A DNA stretch of 64,000 nt from CAMDKS01 sp964402975 (GTDB lineage Bacteria; Bdellovibrionota_B; Oligoflexia; Oligoflexales; RGVZ01), in NCBI GenBank assembly GCA_964402975.1, contig CAYOEM010000002.1:1-64000 (forward strand), in the 5' to 3' direction. The stretch's first letter is position 1; each line of letters starts with the position of its first letter. Below the pieces are notes generated by a model. That model was not told the DNA's origin. It was given only the letters and a program-made list of their open reading frames with translations, and made no database searches. Shown here one piece after another: positions 26,945 through 36,756 of this stretch. A program made the position numbers and the translations under genes.

Positions 26945-29155
26945 CTACATCACGTAAAGGATCTCACGATACTTCGGCAAAGACCATAATTGATCATCAA
27001 CGAGCATCTCCAGCTGGTCACTGATTTTTCGAATGTCTTCCATCATCGGCATGCCATCGGCGGCTATTTTATCTGCGAGTTTAGGCTCATCATGAATAGT
27101 CGAGCACTGATCCATGAATTTAACAAGTCGATCTTTGCTCGCGGCCAATCTTGACGTTAGCTCGGTCACCGACTTTAGCTGATTTTCAAACTCTGGAGGT
27201 ATGGTGCCTAGAGCCGTCTTTAGTCCTGCTGCGGACTGCGCCAGAATTCGTGTGTGGGCCACCGCAGCGGGAAGGACTTCGTTAAAAATCATCTCTTGAA
27301 GCGTCTCTAACTCGATCATCCGGACTTTGATATAGCGTTCAAGTTTGACGTTATAGCGAGCTTCAACCTCACTGCCCCGGTGAACTCCAAGAGAGGACAG
27401 CATCGTTTTGTTTTTGGGTGCTTTTATTGCGGCCAGGGCTTCTGGTGTCGTTCGGATGTTGGGCAGTCCGCGTTTCTCAGCCTCTTTATGCCACTCAGCG
27501 CTGTACCCGTTGCCCTCAAAGCAGACATTCTTGTTAGCAGACAATGTTTCGCTAATAAGTTTGAGGACATCTTCTTGACTGGGCTTTGACGAGACTTTTC
27601 GAAGTTGTTCATTCATTTCGGATAAAGAACTTGCCACCGCTGCGTTGAGGTAGGTTAAAGAGGGTGAGATTGAAGCAGAGGCACCAACAGCTCGAAATTC
27701 AAACTTGTTACCAGTGAAAGCAAACGGAGAGGTGCGGTTTCTGTCTGTATTATCTCTAGCGATCTCGGGAACTCTCGCTAGATCAAGATTTATGCTTCGC
27801 GCTCTATCAGAAAGACTGCTCCCCGATCCAGCTGTGGTCAGTTTTTGAACGACCTCAGTCAACGTATCACCAAGAAAACAGCTAATTATGGCTGGAGGGG
27901 CTTCATTTGCTCCCAGTCTAAAATCGTTACCTGCCGAGGCAATACTCATACGAAGCAGAGTTGAGTATTCATTAACGGCTTTAACAGTGCCGGCCAAGAA
28001 CCAAAGAAAACGGATGTTGTCTAGCGGGTTGTCACCCGGCTCAAGCATGTTATGGCCGTGATTGTCTGACATGGACCAGTTTACGTGCTTACCGCTGCCA
28101 TTAATACCCGCATATGGTTTTTCATGGAATAGCACTTGAAGTTGATGCCGTCTCGCTACCGTTCTTAAAACCTCAAGGACAAGTTGATTGTGGTCTGCGG
28201 CGATGTTGGCGTTTTCATAGATAGGTGCAATTTCACATTGGCTCGGCGCGACCTCATTGTGCCTAGTCTTGCATGGGACACCCAACTTGTAGAGTTCGTG
28301 TTCTGCCTCCATCATGAATGCAAGGATGCGGGGCTTGATCGAGCCAAAGTAATGGTCTTCCAACTGTTGGCCCCGCGGAGGGTTTCGGCCGAGCAGGGTT
28401 CGTCCGGCCAACAGTAAATCAGGGCGTAAATTAAAAAGAGCTTCGTCGCAAACAAAGTACTCTTGCTCAGGTCCCGCCGATGCAATGACGTACTTTACAT
28501 CGTGACCGAGTAGGCGAAGTGAGTCTGTGGCGGCCTTATTGAGAGCTGACAGCGATCTTAAGAGCGGGGTTTTCTCATCCAACGCTTCGCCGTTATATGA
28601 GATGAAAAGACTTGGAATACAGAGTGTCAGGCCATTTTCGCTTTCCATTAAAAACATCGGAGAGCTAGCGTCCCACGCAGTATAGCCACGAGCCTCAAAT
28701 GTAGCTCGCACGCCGCCAGAAGGAAACGAACTTGCATCCGGCTCGGATTGGATGAGTTCTTTTCCAGTGAATCTCTCGACAGCGTTTCCTCTTTTATCAA
28801 AACTAAAGAACGCATCATGCTTTTCTGCAGTGGCTCCTGTTTGCGGCTGGAACCAGTGACAGTAGTGAGTTGCCCCGCGGCTAAGTGCCCATTCTCTAGC
28901 AGCATCTGCGACCTTGTTGGCAAGTTCGAGTGTTAGTGGCTTGTTGCTAGTCGCAAATTCTCGCAAGGTAGCTAAATCAGAAGCAGGCAGCTTTTTTTCC
29001 ATCATTTCAAAGCTGAAAGTATTACAGCCGAAATATTCACTAGCTTTGAGTCCAGCTTCGTGTTGATGCGTGTAAGTCTTTTTGAAGACTCTGGGCGCTC
29101 TTGAACCGGCAACTCTAACTGCGTCAAAACGTGCGGATGCTCTGTTCGTCGTCAT
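26945..29155 (-). CDS. glnN: glutamine synthetase type III
   Basis: The protein is 736 aa, the length of the GSIII (GlnN) class rather than the about 470 aa of GSI. EYFGCNTFSFEMMEKKLP at about 37-54, HNEVAPSQCEIAP near the middle and GKHVNWS (substrate-binding region) are GSIII features. It makes glutamine from glutamate, ammonia and ATP. GGGAG about 8 bases before ATG 29155 sets the start. No GSI gene is seen in this window, so GSIII may be the main enzyme. The helicase gene follows on the same strand. Confidence 0.95.
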   Translation of the reverse strand: MTTNRASARFDAVRVAGSRAPRVFKKTYTHQHEAGLKASEYFGCNTFSFEMMEKKLPASDLATLREFATSNKPLTLELANKVADAAREWALSRGATHYCHWFQPQTGATAEKHDAFFSFDKRGNAVERFTGKELIQSEPDASSFPSGGVRATFEARGYTAWDASSPMFLMESENGLTLCIPSLFISYNGEALDEKTPLLRSLSALNKAATDSLRLLGHDVKYVIASAGPEQEYFVCDEALFNLRPDLLLAGRTLLGRNPPRGQQLEDHYFGSIKPRILAFMMEAEHELYKLGVPCKTRHNEVAPSQCEIAPIYENANIAADHNQLVLEVLRTVARRHQLQVLFHEKPYAGINGSGKHVNWSMSDNHGHNMLEPGDNPLDNIRFLWFLAGTVKAVNEYSTLLRMSIASAGNDFRLGANEAPPAIISCFLGDTLTEVVQKLTTAGSGSSLSDRARSINLDLARVPEIARDNTDRNRTSPFAFTGNKFEFRAVGASASISPSLTYLNAAVASSLSEMNEQLRKVSSKPSQEDVLKLISETLSANKNVCFEGNGYSAEWHKEAEKRGLPNIRTTPEALAAIKAPKNKTMLSSLGVHRGSEVEARYNVKLERYIKVRMIELETLQEMIFNEVLPAAVAHTRILAQSAAGLKTALGTIPPEFENQLKSVTELTSRLAASKDRLVKFMDQCSTIHDEPKLADKIAADGMPMMEDIRKISDQLEMLVDDQLWSLPKYREILYVM

Positions 29156-29332
29156 GGCATTCTCCCTAGTGAAAGATCGAGTCTGATGCGTGATGTAGGC
29201 CGGTGCTCAAACAGTGGGCAAGGACGGCATTAAAGCTGCAAAAAAAAATGAGCCCTAATGGACTTTTGTTATATGGGCAGGGTAGACTGAAGGCAAGGAT
29301 TTTTTGCTAAAAACTGGCGTTTTTTCTGCTGG

Positions 29333-29974
29333 TTAAGCGTTTGTCGCCTTAATCATTTCTTTGATTTTTTGGGTCAACTCCTCAAGGCTGCACTGCGTAT
29401 CGATACGGCGAGTGGCTAGTTTTGCCTTCCGCTCGGCTGACCATTGGGCTCGAATAATCTCGAGACATTTGTCCCGGTTTAGTTTTGAACGTTCTATTAG
29501 CCTTTCTAGCTGGCAGCTTTCATCGCAAATGGTTGCCCAGGTTTCACGGAATAAGTTTTCGCGGTGGAGTTCGAATATTAGGGCGGCCTCGTAGAAGAAA
29601 ATTTGTCCTTGGCCCAGGTTTCGCAATTTTACGCAGGTTTCGAATTGAGATTGAATGGCGGGATGGATAATCGATTCAAGGCTTTTGCGCGCCGAATCGT
29701 TTGTCATGACGAGGTCCCGCAGTTTAGCTCTGTCTAATACGCCGTCTTTGCTGACAACTCCGGTGCCAAAAAATGCGATTATTTTTTCTAATGTTGGCTG
29801 CCCCGGCTGCACGACGTCGCGAGCAAGTTGATCAGCATCGATGACGGTCATGCCCATGGATCTTAATATGTTTCCAACCGTTGATTTTCCGGTTGCCACA
29901 GCTCCAGTTAAGGCGATGCACCATTGTTTTATATTGGCTTGGGTAAGATCGCCATTTTTATGTTGTGCGGTCAT
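29333..29974 (-). CDS. coaE: dephospho-CoA kinase
   Basis: The protein is 213 aa, a P-loop kinase with GAVATGKSTV at about 24-33, then DADQLARDVVQPG and LEKIIAFFG. HPAIQ follows mid-protein, as in CoaE. It phosphorylates the ribose 3'-OH of dephospho-CoA, the last step in CoA synthesis. The N-terminal 20 residues before the P-loop are a little longer than usual. The start is ATG 29974. The PEGA-TPR gene ends 17 bp upstream, so they are probably co-transcribed. Confidence 0.94.
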   Translation of the reverse strand: MTAQHKNGDLTQANIKQWCIALTGAVATGKSTVGNILRSMGMTVIDADQLARDVVQPGQPTLEKIIAFFGTGVVSKDGVLDRAKLRDLVMTNDSARKSLESIIHPAIQSQFETCVKLRNLGQGQIFFYEAALIFELHRENLFRETWATICDESCQLERLIERSKLNRDKCLEIIRAQWSAERKAKLATRRIDTQCSLEELTQKIKEMIKATNA

Positions 29975-29991
29975 GGGATTATCCGGGGTGA

Positions 29992-31884
29992 TTATAGTTG
30001 CAGCTTGATGCCAAACGTCAAGCTATGGCGCAGTTCATCATTTTGCACGTCTCGGATAGGTGTATAACCGAACTGATAATCTACTTCTGTTAACTGTTCA
30101 CCGCTGAGTGAGTATGGCATAGAGACCGCCCAAGTTCCTAGTGGCGCAAGATCCAAGTCGAGATCCATTGAATAATTTATACGGGGCTTACTGCCACCTT
30201 TTTTTGTTTTAGGCTTAGGTTTGTTTATATAAGCATCTAGGACGCCAAGACCCCAAAGCCCGACAAACGAGACTAATGAATATTGAGAATTCTGCTTCGC
30301 TTTTTCTATAGCGGCAGTCCCTTGTTCTCTCTTTTTCTGCGTTTCATTGTCAAAAGCTTGTCCTTCGTCCGGGTCAGTTATCGGCTCTCTGTCGATAGCG
30401 CGTTGCGCGAGAATGGCATTTAGTTTTTTCTGATAAGCGTCGGCGGCAGCGGCATTAGAGCGATAGAAATAAATAGCCGCGACCTCTCCGCCGAGAAACA
30501 CAACACCTTTTAGCGTGCTTCCGTTACAGAATTGACCAGCCCCAAACGGTAAAAGTCGGATGGCTCCGCATTTATCAACGGGAGCAGAAGCTTTGGCGGC
30601 CGATTTTGAATTCCCAGCTACGATCGGTGCAGGTGGCATGCCGTCACCGGACGAGATCGGCCCGTCTGCTAACGGCGGCGATGCTGAGTCTGCAGAGGAT
30701 TCGACTGGTGGACCCAAATAACCGCCGTAAGGGTCGGCGGCCGCTGGTGCGCCTCCGTATGGCGATACAGGTGGTGGCGGCGCATAAGCGTAAGGATTGG
30801 GTGGTGCCATATATCCACCGTAAGGGGCTGGTGGATAATAGGGCATACCGTAAGGTTGCATCGGAGGCGCGTACTGTGGGTAAACCGGGTATGGCGATGT
30901 TGGCATTGGTGGTGCGTATTGCGGCATTGGTTGATACATTCCTGGCGCCTGACCATAACCTTGCATCGGTTGGACGGGTTGAGATGGTGCGGGTGGTGGA
31001 GTTACATATGTTCCAGGAGCCTGAGGTTGAGCTTGAGCCTGGGGTACAGGCGCATACATTTGGTCCGCCATCGGGTCATCGCCGAATAAATCGCCCTTGC
31101 CACCTGGTTGCTTTGTCTTGGCTTGCTTCGCTCCAGGAAGTGGCATCCCGCCATTAGGCAATGGGATGTTTCTTGCTACGACCGGGGGTTTTGGTTTTGG
31201 CTTCACGATCTTATCCAAATTAACTGTCACTACGCTCGATGTTAAAGGACGAAGCTGAACTTTTATGGCTTTAGTCTTAAATCCTGCGGCAGACACTTCA
31301 AGAATGACGGTGCCTGGCTGGACTTCAATTTCCTGACCAGCTGTACCGTAGGTAATGCCGTCAATGCTTATGCTTGCCGTCGCTGCATTTGAAATTACTT
31401 TCAAAAGAGTCTTTTTTGATTTTTGTCGCGTCATCGCAGGTGCCTTGGCGGCTCGGGCTGTGCTTGTATTATTTGTCCTTCTTGCAGGAGGGCTACCTGC
31501 GGATGTGGCACGAGCCATATTAAACACCGGAATAACTGACTCGTCTATGACTTCGGCCGCCGTTAATTGTATGGCAGGGTTGTTTGCCTTTGCCATTTTG
31601 AATGACGCGATCGCGCCATTTCTATCCCCGGACATATATTGAGCCACGCCTAAATACTTATAGGTTTCCGCTCTTTCTGCTCCAGATTTTGAGGTCTTCA
31701 AGGCTTTCGACAGTTGCGCCTTAGCTGACTTGAAGTCATTCTTCATGAGAGAAGAACGCCCCGTTTTCCATACCTGCGCCATTGATGTTTGGGGAATGCT
31801 GAAAATGATCAATAATACGCAGACGATTGACACGAGCTGGCGTGCCAATGGCGTTATGAACATTTTCCTGTTTCTCACAAACAT
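29992..31884 (-). CDS. exported TPR-PEGA protein with Pro/Tyr-rich linker
   Basis: The protein is 630 aa. A signal peptide (about 1-37, ending SMAQ) is followed by TPR-like repeats (about 40-100), a PEGA domain near 165-215 (ISIDGITYG, then EVQPGTVILEVSAAGF), and a Pro/Tyr/Gly/Met-rich low-complexity linker (about 270-410). Two hydrophobic segments follow (LLPFGAGQFCNG...KGVVFLGGEVAAIYFY and SLVSFVGLWGLGVLDAY), resembling DUF5683-type regions. The C-terminus has beta-rich sequence. PEGA domains are thought to contact surface glycans or proteins. It sits 15 bp after the kinase gene, whose extracytoplasmic part also has a PEGA domain. ATG 31884 or 31863 could be the start. Confidence 0.78.
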   Translation of the reverse strand: MFVRNRKMFITPLARQLVSIVCVLLIIFSIPQTSMAQVWKTGRSSLMKNDFKSAKAQLSKALKTSKSGAERAETYKYLGVAQYMSGDRNGAIASFKMAKANNPAIQLTAAEVIDESVIPVFNMARATSAGSPPARRTNNTSTARAAKAPAMTRQKSKKTLLKVISNAATASISIDGITYGTAGQEIEVQPGTVILEVSAAGFKTKAIKVQLRPLTSSVVTVNLDKIVKPKPKPPVVARNIPLPNGGMPLPGAKQAKTKQPGGKGDLFGDDPMADQMYAPVPQAQAQPQAPGTYVTPPPAPSQPVQPMQGYGQAPGMYQPMPQYAPPMPTSPYPVYPQYAPPMQPYGMPYYPPAPYGGYMAPPNPYAYAPPPPVSPYGGAPAAADPYGGYLGPPVESSADSASPPLADGPISSGDGMPPAPIVAGNSKSAAKASAPVDKCGAIRLLPFGAGQFCNGSTLKGVVFLGGEVAAIYFYRSNAAAADAYQKKLNAILAQRAIDREPITDPDEGQAFDNETQKKREQGTAAIEKAKQNSQYSLVSFVGLWGLGVLDAYINKPKPKTKKGGSKPRINYSMDLDLDLAPLGTWAVSMPYSLSGEQLTEVDYQFGYTPIRDVQNDELRHSLTFGIKLQL

Positions 31885-31899
31885 TCCGTCTTAAGTCCT

Positions 31900-34476
31900 C
31901 TAATTCTGTTGAGATTGATCCTTGAATTCAACGCTGAACGTTAATTGTTGAGTGCTGCCTGAAAATTCGAGCCTTCGTTTCCTTGTGTCCCCATTTCTAT
32001 TCATGGTCACCTCATAAATTCCTTTTTCAAGGTTAATCGTTTTTGTTGGTTGCGTAAGGTTGATTGTTTGTTTTGCGTTAGTCTCTATATTAATAATAGA
32101 TACCTCAACTGGAGGTAGGTTGGTTGACAGAGTCAGTTTATAACTTCCTCGTTGGGAGGTTGCCGCATCTGTCCTGTGTAATTCGTATGGTCCAAATCTC
32201 TGTTTCAGATCTGTTGACACCAAAATTATTTCTTTGTGCGCAGAAAAACCTGCTCGTCGCAATTCAATTCTGCGGACTCCGCTATCTAACTCAATCCAAT
32301 GGCTTGATGATCCGCCATCGTTAGTTGTTCCTTGACGTCTTCCATCTATATACAACTCAGCTGCCGGAGTGCTTGACACGCTTATTTGAACCTTCTTTAC
32401 TTGTTTTTTTGGCTCAGCTGCCTGAGAAGTTTTAGAGTTGGGGCCCTTGTTAACTGGTTTTTGTGAATCCGTGACAGTAGGCTCGCTAATTGAATTCTCC
32501 ACGTCTTGCGGCGAGGAGCTGATTTTGGCGGGTTGGATTTGTGGAGTCTGCTTCAACGCGGGTGTTACAGTCGCGATCGGGCGGCCGGTTTGTTCTGTTT
32601 TTGTGGACTTCGCTTTAGGTTCCAACGTCGGCTTCGGTAAGGAATCTTGTACTGATGGTCGCGTCCTGGCGTCCTTGTTAAGATCTATGCTCACGTTGCC
32701 TGTAGCTAGCCGTTTTTCATTCGGGGTTGTGGTGCTGTCTTTGTTTAGCCCTTGTTTTTGCGCAAATTTAGGTAACGGCTCACTTCTAACGTTTGCTTTC
32801 GTAGCAACCATGTCTTTTTCGTTGCGGGGGGTGGTTTTGTCCCCGGTTTGTAAATCTTCGGGCAATTTGTTTGATGCTGGGGGTGTTACTGGCGCTTTAG
32901 GTTCGATCTTCGTTTTCTTTGGCTTTGAGCTTGATGCTATAGTTTGACGGGCCTTTATCGCGGAACTTCGATTGTTACCCATCCACACAATTGCTGCCGA
33001 CGAAAGAAGAAGTATTGCAATTACAAATTTTGAAAATACGCCCGAACCACGGTTTGGATAGTAGGTGTCTTGCGCATAGGGGGCAACGTGCCGTGGCGCT
33101 CGCTTCGGTGTTGCAGGAATAATTCTGGATGCTGGACGGATATCCCTACGAATCTGCGGCACATTATTCCGCAAAACCTGTTGGTTTGGATGTGGAGATA
33201 TTTTTTGAACTTGGCGCACTACATCTTGTTTCGGTGCTGCGGTGTGAGGAACGGCCACTTTGTTACTATATTGGCCGAACTTACTTCCTGAGGCCAATCT
33301 CGTTGGTTCAGCGGCGCGTTGTTGATGTCTTCGCTCTGGTAAGTGAGCGGAGATGGCCTCGGCGGTTAATTGCCTCTTAGTGAAATGAGGGACCGCACGT
33401 GGGGGTAACAAATGGTCCCTGCGTTGAGATCCCGAAGCTAAATGCTCTCCAGAAATATCTGGTCTCGGAATTGGCGATTTAATTGCCTCAGCATTCCATT
33501 TTGCGACCGGATTAGCCTGTGGGTTGTGAATCAGTACCGTGGCTTCTTGTTTGGCCTCTGAAACACGAAGTATTCTGGCAAGTCGATCACCGTAAGCTTT
33601 AGGGTCTTTGAAACAGCGCTCGAGTTCTTTCAAGCTGCTGTCCATACCAAGAGATTCCAGCAGGTTGTCGATAGCTTCTCCCACAGCCTCGATCGTTTGT
33701 GGTCTGTTTTCAGGCTGAAGTGACATACACTGAACGATGCATCGGTCAATGCTGTCGGGAATACCTGCCATGATAAATCTAGGGTGCGCAAAATCGCCGT
33801 TTAAGATCCGCATTGCGATGTCAGCAGTGGATGAGCCTGTAAAGGGCAGTTTTCCCGTTATAAGTTCGTAGAAAAGGACGCCTAAGCTGTATATATCGCT
33901 GCGTGGATCAACGTCTCGTCCACGGACCTGTTCTGGCGACATGTAACTTGGGGATCCCATGAACATGCCTGTTTGAGTCATGCTTGTGATGCGCTGGATT
34001 TTAGCAATTCCAAAATCCATAAGTTTTACTGTGCCGTGATGTGTGATCATGACGTTTTCGGGTTTAACGTCACGATGAATTACGCCGTGCTCGTGGGCAC
34101 TGGCTAGCGCCCTGCAGATTTCTCTGACGATTGACGCAGCAATGACGGGATGCAGCCATCCGCTTGGCGTGGTCTCCAAAATCTGCGCCAAGTTGCGTCC
34201 GTGTATGAGCTCGGTCACGATCCAGAGTTGACGAGATTCCTCGCCAGAAAAATCATAAACTTTTAGTATGTTAGGGTGATCGAAGGATGAGATGGCTCGC
34301 GCCTCATGCTGAAATCTGATTCGAATTTCATCATGATTTTCATAACGTTCGCGCAAAATTTTTATCGCGACGTCTCGTCCGAGCTTTTCGTCAACTGCAA
34401 GATGTACGACGGCCATTCCGCCTTCGCCGATTTTCCGCAGTACGCGATAGCGATGACCTATGAGTTGTCCACTCAT
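31900..34476 (-). CDS. membrane PknB-type Ser/Thr kinase with C-terminal PEGA domain
   Basis: The protein is 858 aa. The kinase domain (about 10-275) is complete: GEGGMA at 17-22, Lys39, Glu58, HRDVKPEN at 134-141 with Asp136, DFG at 154-156, and SPEQ after the activation loop, which has several Thr/Ser for autophosphorylation. A basic/Pro-rich juxtamembrane segment leads to one helix at about 480-497. The outside part is Lys/Pro/Thr-rich, with a PEGA domain at about 690-750 (AELYIDGRRQG) and beta sequence to the end. ATG 34476 is used (TTG 34479 also possible), with GAGG upstream. Its neighbour encodes a PEGA-TPR protein, a likely partner. A PP2C gene lies 6 kb away. Confidence 0.93.
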   Translation of the reverse strand: MSGQLIGHRYRVLRKIGEGGMAVVHLAVDEKLGRDVAIKILRERYENHDEIRIRFQHEARAISSFDHPNILKVYDFSGEESRQLWIVTELIHGRNLAQILETTPSGWLHPVIAASIVREICRALASAHEHGVIHRDVKPENVMITHHGTVKLMDFGIAKIQRITSMTQTGMFMGSPSYMSPEQVRGRDVDPRSDIYSLGVLFYELITGKLPFTGSSTADIAMRILNGDFAHPRFIMAGIPDSIDRCIVQCMSLQPENRPQTIEAVGEAIDNLLESLGMDSSLKELERCFKDPKAYGDRLARILRVSEAKQEATVLIHNPQANPVAKWNAEAIKSPIPRPDISGEHLASGSQRRDHLLPPRAVPHFTKRQLTAEAISAHLPERRHQQRAAEPTRLASGSKFGQYSNKVAVPHTAAPKQDVVRQVQKISPHPNQQVLRNNVPQIRRDIRPASRIIPATPKRAPRHVAPYAQDTYYPNRGSGVFSKFVIAILLLSSAAIVWMGNNRSSAIKARQTIASSSKPKKTKIEPKAPVTPPASNKLPEDLQTGDKTTPRNEKDMVATKANVRSEPLPKFAQKQGLNKDSTTTPNEKRLATGNVSIDLNKDARTRPSVQDSLPKPTLEPKAKSTKTEQTGRPIATVTPALKQTPQIQPAKISSSPQDVENSISEPTVTDSQKPVNKGPNSKTSQAAEPKKQVKKVQISVSSTPAAELYIDGRRQGTTNDGGSSSHWIELDSGVRRIELRRAGFSAHKEIILVSTDLKQRFGPYELHRTDAATSQRGSYKLTLSTNLPPVEVSIINIETNAKQTINLTQPTKTINLEKGIYEVTMNRNGDTRKRRLEFSGSTQQLTFSVEFKDQSQQN

Positions 34477-34665
34477 CAAATTATTTCCTCGTCAGTTCCA
34501 ACAAAAACGTATTTTCACCGCAGGTTTATCGGCGTAGTTTTGCCAAAAATTAAGCTGACTTGGCTATTGCGATTGTCGGGGTAAACTAGGCAGAATCGCG
34601 CTTTTTTGAGTGGAAAAAATAGACGCCGAACTTGATGGGCGAAAAGTGATTAAATTGGCATTACG

Positions 34666-36144
34666 TCAAGGATCGTGTGGTAAAATGTCATGAAAACTCG
34701 AAAATCGCTTCTGTGGGCTGTAGAAGCGCAAATTGCTAACTCGGCTTGTGTAGACGCAGGCAAAGCCCTCAACCTGATAAGCAAAACGGCTCCTTTCGAG
34801 TCCTACCTTCATCAGCTCGCCCCATATAGGGTGTAGACAAGCCTCCTTTTTTGCCAGCAAGTCTTTGATGTCATTGTCGAGTTGCGCTAAAATTGGAGAT
34901 TTCTCATCTATTTTGGAGGCAAATTTATCCAGCTCTTTTTCAAGGTGATGGGCTTTTTTTGAGTCGCCATCGCGCAGGGATAGTTTTAGATGTCTCTGAA
35001 CAGACATGAGTTTTGATGTGGTTTTTTGAATTTCTTCATCTAGGGATTCTCTCTCGTGTATCTTGTGTTGGATTTCTTGAAAAATAGGTTTTATCTTCTC
35101 AAGGTTTTCGAGCTCATGCTCCAGTTCTTCCACCACGAGCAGCGTCCGCCAATTAAGCTTTCCTTTTGACTGCATGATGTCACCAAAAATATGGTCACCG
35201 ACATACAAAATTTCGTCACCCTTAAATTTTGTGATTTTTTGAAATAAACCGGCGTTGCCCCCCTGGTAAACCCGATTTTTGATCAAGGTTCCCGTATGGG
35301 GTTTCAGTAATCCCGAGTCTGTCATCACCTCAAGAAACGGTTGAGATCCGGTGAAGAATCCCGGTTTGCCCGACGAAACAATTGTGTAGTCAAAGTAGTC
35401 TTGCCAGTCGGGGAACTCTTCATGTTCTCCACTGAGAATATAACTCATCATGCGGTTCGTATAATCCCAGCCTGAATTCGTAAGTAAGAATAATGATTTT
35501 CCACCGTCCAAAAGTCGCATAAGAGCAGTTGCTAGATGTTTGTCTTTTCGAGCGAATTGAGCAGGGTTCGCCATGACAAGATTCTTGATTGAACCGTCGG
35601 CATGACTCAGATCTATGAACTTTCGGAGGTCGCTGTAAACCTCCCGGTAGGTTTTCTTTATTTTAGTCGGATTGGAGTCCATAAAATCGACAATTTCTAC
35701 AAACAGTTGAACTTCACTGAGCGCGAAAAATGTATCCACACTCAGGAACTCTTGGGCCTTGAATGATTCACTATTGTAAAGCTGATGTCGCGTGGTTTTG
35801 TCTAGTAGGCGTGTGCCATGAAAAGCCGTTTTAACATATTTGTGACCGTCAACCTTCAGAAGGTTGCCGCGATCCATGTCAACCAGAAGTCCCCGGATCA
35901 AGAAGTTCGGTTTAAATTGTAGCTCGGCCAGCTCTTCGGGGTAACCGGCTTCAATAAATTTGTTAAGAGTTTCCCGGAAAGCAAGTGACTCAAAGGCTTC
36001 GCGGTTATACATGAGCAAAGTGTGATCCATATCAAAGCCAATGGCTTTTATCCGCTCCATGTTAAGCGAGCGATTAATATACATTCGTTGCCATTTTTCA
36101 AGCTTGCTGTAGGGACTAGCCAAGGAGGATCCTTTTCCTGTCAA
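34666..36144 (-). CDS. 5'-nucleotidase, HAD family (cN-II-like)
   Basis: The protein is about 492 aa. Near residue 35 lies GFDMDHTLL, the HAD nucleophile motif DxDxT of the IMP/GMP-type cytosolic 5'-nucleotidase family (5_nucleotid). LLTNSGWDYTNRMM and DEILYVGDHIFGDI, the later HAD motifs, follow. A predicted coiled coil covers about 340-440 (EELEHELENLEKIK and following). It would dephosphorylate IMP or GMP in the cytoplasm. The start is uncertain: TTG 36144 touches the stop codon of the PilZ gene, TTG 36123 follows AAAGGA, and ATG 36084 or 36060 are also in frame. Confidence 0.88.
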   Translation of the reverse strand: MTGKGSSLASPYSKLEKWQRMYINRSLNMERIKAIGFDMDHTLLMYNREAFESLAFRETLNKFIEAGYPEELAELQFKPNFLIRGLLVDMDRGNLLKVDGHKYVKTAFHGTRLLDKTTRHQLYNSESFKAQEFLSVDTFFALSEVQLFVEIVDFMDSNPTKIKKTYREVYSDLRKFIDLSHADGSIKNLVMANPAQFARKDKHLATALMRLLDGGKSLFLLTNSGWDYTNRMMSYILSGEHEEFPDWQDYFDYTIVSSGKPGFFTGSQPFLEVMTDSGLLKPHTGTLIKNRVYQGGNAGLFQKITKFKGDEILYVGDHIFGDIMQSKGKLNWRTLLVVEELEHELENLEKIKPIFQEIQHKIHERESLDEEIQKTTSKLMSVQRHLKLSLRDGDSKKAHHLEKELDKFASKIDEKSPILAQLDNDIKDLLAKKEACLHPIWGELMKVGLERSRFAYQVEGFACVYTSRVSNLRFYSPQKRFSSFHDILPHDP

Positions 36145-36756
36145 TTACTTAATGTTTGCGCTTTGTGAACTAAGAAACTTGAGGCCCACTTGCACGCGCA
36201 ATGAACCCTCAAGGTCTAGAAACTTTCGGTTATATACGACCTCGCCAGAGGCTGTCGTCCATAGTTTTCCATCGATCGTAACCCGTATATTAGGAAGTGC
36301 GACGCCTGGGCTAAACGGCCTCGTCTGGTGATTAATTCTGAGCGAAAGACCGGTAGCCGACATATCCATAACATTACGGTGAAGCGTTGTTTCACTGTCG
36401 AAGGGGTTGATAACTTCAGCGATGACCTTCTCCTCAGGGCTGAACATAAAGCGCTCCGACTGGCGGGTTTCTTCAACGGCTGAGTTGTCTTCAACCTCGA
36501 ACGCCATGAACGTGCCTCTAGGTGACACAATAGATGATTGAAGTCTGAGCATCTTGCATTGAAGAAAAAACTTTCCACCACTGGCAAAGCGGGCAATATA
36601 TTCCGGCCGCACCTTGTTTTCTAAAATGATCGTATTCTCTTGCAGCTCTTTGATGACAGTCTGAAATGCGATATCAAGACCGCTGCTGGCAATGAACACT
36701 GGGATCCTGGAGGTTTTGCACTCCGTTAAAACGCTTTGTAAACTGCTAGACGTCAT
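36145..36756 (-). CDS. PilZ-domain protein
   Basis: The protein is 203 aa. Residues about 1-90 form a YcgR-N-like beta region. From about residue 98 comes a PilZ domain: RQSERFMF (the RxxxR arm), then VMDMSATGLSL (D/NxSxxG), both c-di-GMP-binding elements. So it is a candidate c-di-GMP receptor, soluble, with no catalytic domain. ATG 36756 overlaps the TGA of the TPR-barrel gene (ATGA), and the nucleotidase begins at its stop. This tight run suggests co-translation and a link between c-di-GMP and the envelope barrel. Confidence 0.85.
   Translation of the reverse strand: MTSSSLQSVLTECKTSRIPVFIASSGLDIAFQTVIKELQENTIILENKVRPEYIARFASGGKFFLQCKMLRLQSSIVSPRGTFMAFEVEDNSAVEETRQSERFMFSPEEKVIAEVINPFDSETTLHRNVMDMSATGLSLRINHQTRPFSPGVALPNIRVTIDGKLWTTASGEVVYNRKFLDLEGSLRVQVGLKFLSSQSANIK

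Noticed and set aside
30606..31157. 183-aa plus-strand ORF
   Set aside because: It is antisense to the Pro/Tyr-rich linker of the PEGA-TPR gene and mirrors that repeat bias; no domain is visible.
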